Source: Gammaproteobacteria bacterium (lineage in GTDB: Bacteria > Pseudomonadota > Gammaproteobacteria > Steroidobacterales > UBA11654). From it: a stretch of 10,648 nucleotides of DNA. The stretch is taken from contig DTSX01000045.1 in NCBI GenBank assembly GCA_012965065.1, forward strand, positions 1 through 10,648, in the 5' to 3' direction. The position numbers were made by a program, and so were the translations under genes. Below, in pieces: positions 7,708 through 10,648 of the stretch (positions within the stretch are counted from its first letter, which is position 1; each line of letters opens with the position of its first letter). Below the pieces are notes generated by a model. The model was given only the letters and a program-made list of their open reading frames with translations, did no database searches and was not told the DNA's origin.

Positions 7708-7720
7708 GGATATATTATCC
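7708..7720. promoter_or_regulatory. Palindrome just upstream of the acyltransferase start, candidate operator
   Basis: GGATA-TAT-TATCC is a perfect 13-base dyad, 9 bases before the acyltransferase ATG in the divergent promoter region. It overlaps a second dyad, TCCTA (7718-7722) with TAGGA (7730-7734). A further GGA...TCC pair follows at 7732-7742. The cluster may be an operator or form a leader hairpin that hides the ribosome site of a gene without a clear Shine-Dalgarno. Confidence 0.4.
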
Positions 7721-7791
7721 TAGAGTAATTAGGACTATGATCCAATAAATAGTTATATGTTTAGACCCAAAAAATGTAAGTAACGAATAAT

Positions 7792-7806
7792 TATGTTATT
7801 AACATA
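7792..7806. promoter_or_regulatory. 15-base palindrome upstream of cysteine synthase, candidate operator
   Basis: TATGTTA-T-TAACATA is a perfect dyad with 7-base arms in the divergent region between the acyltransferase and cysteine synthase genes, 14 bases before the GTG and 41 before the ATG candidate start. A LysR-type site with a T-N11-A core could lie here; the CysB-like protein encoded 1.8 kb away is the obvious candidate binder. The recognised sequence of CysB is too loose to confirm this by eye. Confidence 0.45.
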
Positions 7807-7847
7807 TAGACTTGTAAATTGTGACCAATCAGAAATCTGTGAAAAAA

Positions 7848-8861
7848 ATGAACAGTAGATCTTTAGTTGATTGTATTGGCAATACACCTTTAATACGGTT
7901 GAATAAAATTTCAGACGCAACGGGGTGTGAAATTTTAGGCAAAGCTGAATTTATGAACCCAGGCGGTTCGGTCAAGGACAGGGCTGCACTGGGCATGGTT
8001 CGAGATGCGGAAAGGAACAATGCTTTGCAACCAGGAGGCATAATTGTTGAAGGCACTGCTGGCAACACGGGTATTGGCTTGGCTGTTGTTGGCAATGCGC
8101 TTGGGTATTCCACTGTGGTTGTTATGCCCAACAATCAAAGTATTGAAAAAATTATGACACTTAAGGCCTACGGTGTAGATGTTAAATTGGTACCACCCGT
8201 TCCGTTCAAAGATCCAAATCACTTTGTCCACCAATCAGAAAGACTTGCTAAGAAGTTAAATGCCAATTCCAAAAATGGTGCCTTCTGGGCCAACCAATTT
8301 GACAACATTGCCAACGCTAAATTTCATCAAGACACCACAGGTCCTGAAATTTGGGAACAGACCAAAGGATTGGTTTCTGGATTCGTCTGTTCTGCAGGCA
8401 CCGGTGGCACACTTGGAGGTGTGGCGCGGGCATTGAAAGGATTCAGTTCAAACATTACCATTGCTGTGGCAGATCCTACAGGCTCGGCTTTGTATGATTA
8501 TTACACCAACGGCACGTTGAATTTAGAGGGATCCTCTATTACGGAGGGCATTGGCAACAGTCGCATCACAACCAACCTTCAAGGTGCTCCCATTGACATG
8601 GCTTTTCAAATTGAAGATCAAGAATCAATTCCCCTTGTGTATCAGATGATCCAGGAAGAAGGACTATGCCTGGGTGGCTCCACCGGAGTAAATGTAGCCG
8701 GAGCAATTCGTTTGGCAAAAGAACTGGGACCTGGAAATACCATCGTAACCATACTGTGTGATTCGGGATTGATCTATAAAGCAAGACTTTTTAATAAGAA
8801 TTTTTTGGCAAAACACAAGATTCAACTCCCAGAATGGCTGGACATGGAGAATTTGTCTTAG
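7848..8861 (+). CDS. cysK: PLP-dependent cysteine synthase
   Basis: Fold-type II PLP enzyme that replaces the acyl group of an activated serine with sulfide to give cysteine. 337 residues from ATG 7848. It opens with CIGNTPLIRL; the PLP lysine is K43 in NPGGSVKDR, the substrate loop is EGTAGNTGIGLA (68-79), QFDNIANAKFH and TTGPEIW follow, and the phosphate-binding loop is GTGGTLGG. The loop is EGTAGNTG, where E. coli CysK has EPTSGNTG, which marks a separate subfamily. The C-terminal CDSGLIYKARLFN lacks the Arg usual before the Tyr. GTG at 7821, nine codons earlier, is the alternative start; ATG is preferred because it fits the family N-terminus, although neither has a Shine-Dalgarno. Divergent from the MetX-family acyltransferase, which probably supplies O-succinylserine. 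A cystathionine beta-synthase-like role is less likely. Confidence 0.93.
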   Translation: MNSRSLVDCIGNTPLIRLNKISDATGCEILGKAEFMNPGGSVKDRAALGMVRDAERNNALQPGGIIVEGTAGNTGIGLAVVGNALGYSTVVVMPNNQSIEKIMTLKAYGVDVKLVPPVPFKDPNHFVHQSERLAKKLNANSKNGAFWANQFDNIANAKFHQDTTGPEIWEQTKGLVSGFVCSAGTGGTLGGVARALKGFSSNITIAVADPTGSALYDYYTNGTLNLEGSSITEGIGNSRITTNLQGAPIDMAFQIEDQESIPLVYQMIQEEGLCLGGSTGVNVAGAIRLAKELGPGNTIVTILCDSGLIYKARLFNKNFLAKHKIQLPEWLDMENLS

Positions 8862-8894
8862 AAACAATAGTTATATAGATCTTACAAACTAAAC

Positions 8895-8913
8895 TTTCAC
8901 AAAGTCTGTGAAA
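8895..8913. promoter_or_regulatory. Inverted repeat over a candidate peroxiredoxin promoter
   Basis: TTTCACA (8895-8901) and TGTGAAA (8907-8913) are perfect 7-base arms around AAGTC. No T run follows on the plus strand, so a terminator for cysteine synthase is unlikely. The left arm contains TTCACA (8896-8901), five of six bases of a -35 box, and TACATT (8919-8924) lies 17 bases further as a four-of-six -10. A repressor bound to the dyad would cover the -35. The promoter call is weak; the dyad itself is plain. Confidence 0.4.
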
Positions 8914-8940
8914 AAGATTACATTTATTCTGCCTATTTTA

Positions 8941-8947
8941 AAGGGAG
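8941..8947 (+). promoter_or_regulatory. Strong ribosome binding site of the peroxiredoxin gene
   Basis: AAGGGAG lies 6 bases before the ATG at 8954. It abuts the in-frame TTG at 8948, leaving no spacer, so it decides for ATG as the start. No other start in the window has such a match. Confidence 0.8.
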
Positions 8948-8953
8948 TTGATT

Positions 8954-9613
8954 ATGACGATACGAATTGGAGACGAAGCACCAAATTTTACAGCTGAAAC
9001 CACAGAAGGGGAGATCAATTTTCACCAATGGATTGGCGATGGCTGGGCATTGCTCTTTTCTCATCCAAAAGACTTTACTCCAGTATGCACGACAGAGCTG
9101 GGATTCGTCGCGGGCATGCAGCCTGAGTTTACAAAACGAAATTGTAAAATCATTGGTTTGAGCATCGATTCCGTCCAAGACCACTCTGAATGGTTGGGAG
9201 ATATTGAAGAAACCCAAGGCAATGCTGTCAATTATCCGCTGATTGGAGATACCGATCTTAAGGTGGCGAAACTCTACGACATGATACACCCCAATGCGAG
9301 TGGCAAGGCGAGCGAGAGGACAGCCGTTGACAATGCCACAATTCGATCAGTTTTCTTAATAGGACCGGACAAATTGATTAAATTCATCGTTACCTACCCA
9401 ATGACCACCGGCAGGAATTTCAATGAAGTTCTTAGAGTGCTGGATTCGATACAATTAACTGCCCAACATCAGGTGGCAACTCCGGTTAATTGGCAACAGG
9501 GTGAGGATGTAATTATTGTCCCTTCTGTCTCTGATGAGGAAGCAGAAAAAAAATACCCTGAAGGGTGGAGAGCCCCGAAACCATATCTTCGCTTGGTGAA
9601 AACACCCAAATAA
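8954..9613 (+). CDS. 1-Cys peroxiredoxin (Prx6 type)
   Basis: Thiol peroxidase that reduces hydrogen peroxide and alkyl hydroperoxides in the cytoplasm. 219 residues from the ATG chosen by its ribosome binding site. The active site is HPKDFTPVCTTE with T42 and peroxidatic C45, and the conserved arginine is R131 in ATIRSVFLI. The long C-terminal domain (about 160-219), with YPMTTGRNFNEVLRVLDSIQ and the end PEGWRAPKPYLRLVK, is that of the Prx6 group rather than 2-Cys AhpC. The other cysteine, C64, is not in a position known for a resolving Cys, so an external thiol should recycle it. It lies 92 bases behind cysteine synthase with its own candidate promoter. A link between cysteine supply and peroxide defence is plausible but is inference. 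Confidence 0.96.
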   Translation: MTIRIGDEAPNFTAETTEGEINFHQWIGDGWALLFSHPKDFTPVCTTELGFVAGMQPEFTKRNCKIIGLSIDSVQDHSEWLGDIEETQGNAVNYPLIGDTDLKVAKLYDMIHPNASGKASERTAVDNATIRSVFLIGPDKLIKFIVTYPMTTGRNFNEVLRVLDSIQLTAQHQVATPVNWQQGEDVIIVPSVSDEEAEKKYPEGWRAPKPYLRLVKTPK

Positions 9614-9644
9614 TATCTAAGAACTGGTATACATTCTGTAGTTC

Positions 9645-9658
9645 ACTGCGTATGCAGT
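9645..9658. repeat. Short hairpin in the gap after the peroxiredoxin gene
   Basis: ACTGC-GTAT-GCAGT forms a 5-base stem 31 bases past the peroxiredoxin stop. No T run follows, so it is at best a weak transcript end or stabiliser. The rest of the 171-base gap (9614-9784) shows TTAATTAA (9671-9678) and AT-rich DNA but no convincing promoter, small gene or RNA. Confidence 0.3.
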
Positions 9659-9784
9659 CAGTCAAATACATTAATTAAGCCTTCATTCATTCAGCCTTGT
9701 AAGATTTTGCTATGTCTTGCAGAAACTGTAATTAATATGATTAGTTGATTCAATGTTATAGGATGTCAATTTGTACCTACAGAT

Positions 9785-10648
9785 ATGAAAAAACTTACCA
9801 AAACAATTGCAAAACTTTTCTTATTAGTAGTAGCTGCAGTGGTCATTTACCTGGCCTATTTGTATGTCCAAGAACCCATAGTAACCAGTAGATTAGGGGG
9901 AGTTCTTATAGGTAAAAAACCCGGAATAACTGAACGAGTTGTCTCCGGTAACGGGTTCGTCCTGAACGATAACCAAGAAGGCCCCACAATCGATATAAAT
10001 GCTTTGACTCAAGCAATCGACTATTCGGATCAAAATGCATCGCATGCCTTGCTGGTTTTCCACGAAGGTAAAATGCAATTGGAACATTATTTTTCAGGGT
10101 ATTCAGAGAAAACACTCTCCAGCACAGCCTCCATGCATAAAACCGTGTTGGCCCTGTTAATTGGCATTGCTATTGATCAGGGTTACATCAAAAGCGTTGA
10201 TGAAAAAGCTTCCACTTACATCAACGAATGGTCTGAAGACAACCGCAATAAAATCACCATCAAACAGATGTTGCAACAATCAAGCGGAATTGGTTACCCG
10301 ACGTTCTCACCTAATCCATTGGCAGAATGGAATCAGCTTGTGGTGGGAGATCACATAGAAGAAGTGACGCTTGATCAAGTTCCAGAAGAGGAGCCTAACT
10401 CTGAATTTGCATACAATGGAGTCAATCCTCAGGCTCTGGGAATCCTTCTTCAGAGAGCAACAGGACGAAGATACTCCACTTACCTTTCTGATAATTTATG
10501 GAAACCTCTAGCCGGTGACGATGCATTTGTGATTCTTGATTCAGAAAAAAATAGAATGCCACGCATGTTTTGCTGCTTGGATGCAACCGCAAGAGACTGG
10601 CTAAGAATTGGCTTGCTTATTCTTAACAAAGGCAAAATTGGCAACCAG
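9785..10648 (+). CDS. Membrane-anchored beta-lactamase-family serine hydrolase, C-terminus beyond window
   Basis: Member of the class C beta-lactamase/esterase VIII/DD-peptidase fold group. 288 codons are open to the right edge; the family often runs to 400 or more, so about a third is missing. A basic start and one hydrophobic segment (about 11-28) form a signal anchor, putting the domain in the periplasm. The catalytic motif is S116-M-H-K119. GYIKSVDEKASTYI, ITIKQMLQQSSGIGY (157-171) and LGILLQRATGR follow in family order. Motif two reads Y210-N-G-V-N214: the tyrosine is kept, but Gly stands where many members have Asn two residues later. The KTG-like third motif lies outside the window. 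The real substrate cannot be told; cell-wall peptide or ester hydrolysis are both possible, and antibiotic resistance should not be assumed. No Shine-Dalgarno is clear before ATG 9785. Confidence 0.88.
   Translation, partial: MKKLTKTIAKLFLLVVAAVVIYLAYLYVQEPIVTSRLGGVLIGKKPGITERVVSGNGFVLNDNQEGPTIDINALTQAIDYSDQNASHALLVFHEGKMQLEHYFSGYSEKTLSSTASMHKTVLALLIGIAIDQGYIKSVDEKASTYINEWSEDNRNKITIKQMLQQSSGIGYPTFSPNPLAEWNQLVVGDHIEEVTLDQVPEEEPNSEFAYNGVNPQALGILLQRATGRRYSTYLSDNLWKPLAGDDAFVILDSEKNRMPRMFCCLDATARDWLRIGLLILNKGKIGNQ

Noticed and set aside
8895..8913. Dyad after cysteine synthase as an intrinsic terminator
   Set aside because: The stem has few G-C pairs, and A residues rather than a T run follow on the plus strand.
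8948..8953. TTG at 8948 as start of the peroxiredoxin
   Set aside because: The strong AAGGGAG ends at 8947, leaving no spacer. ATG at 8954 has an ideal 6-base spacer and gives the family N-terminus.
8933..9289. 118-codon minus-strand open frame over the peroxiredoxin
   Set aside because: Antisense shadow; the plus-strand gene has a strong ribosome site and all active-site residues.

Overview
The window looks like chromosomal core and metabolic DNA of an AT-rich gammaproteobacterium. The support is a recA-recX-alaS string, a CysB-type LysR regulator that aligns with enterobacterial CysB without gaps through its first 106 residues, and an AlaRS, RecA and RecX of ordinary proteobacterial type. 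The genus cannot be told from the sequence. I see no tRNA, rRNA, CRISPR array, insertion sequence, phage gene or attachment site. Coding density is high and no gene-free stretch exceeds about 200 bases.

Layout. Seven genes lie head-to-tail on the minus strand from 7698 down to 1: a MetX-family O-acyltransferase, a small exported protein of unknown function, a 197-base AT-rich gap, a CysB-like regulator, an EamA-family permease, a 68-base gap with the likely recA promoter, then recA, recX and alaS (its 3' end is outside the window). On the plus strand, divergent from the acyltransferase, are a cysteine synthase, a 1-Cys peroxiredoxin with the only strong Shine-Dalgarno sequence here, and a membrane-anchored beta-lactamase-fold serine hydrolase cut by the right edge.

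How the genes fit together. Positions 4049-8861 read as a sulfur-assimilation neighbourhood. The MetX-family enzyme carries GLSPSAH where homoserine acetyltransferases usually have an LTG...H stretch. It is divergent from cysteine synthase and close to a CysB regulator. I therefore infer serine O-succinyltransferase activity: succinyl-CoA plus serine gives O-succinylserine, which the synthase would turn into cysteine, in place of the CysE route. The EamA permease next to cysB could export a pathway metabolite. Two perfect palindromes, one near each start in the divergent promoter region, are candidate operators. The recA-recX-alaS part is DNA repair plus translation and has no recognisable SOS box at recA.

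I found no clearly undescribed system. The points most worth following are the probable O-succinylserine route with its palindromic promoter region, the small exported protein directly behind the acyltransferase, and the altered effector-site residue in the CysB homologue.
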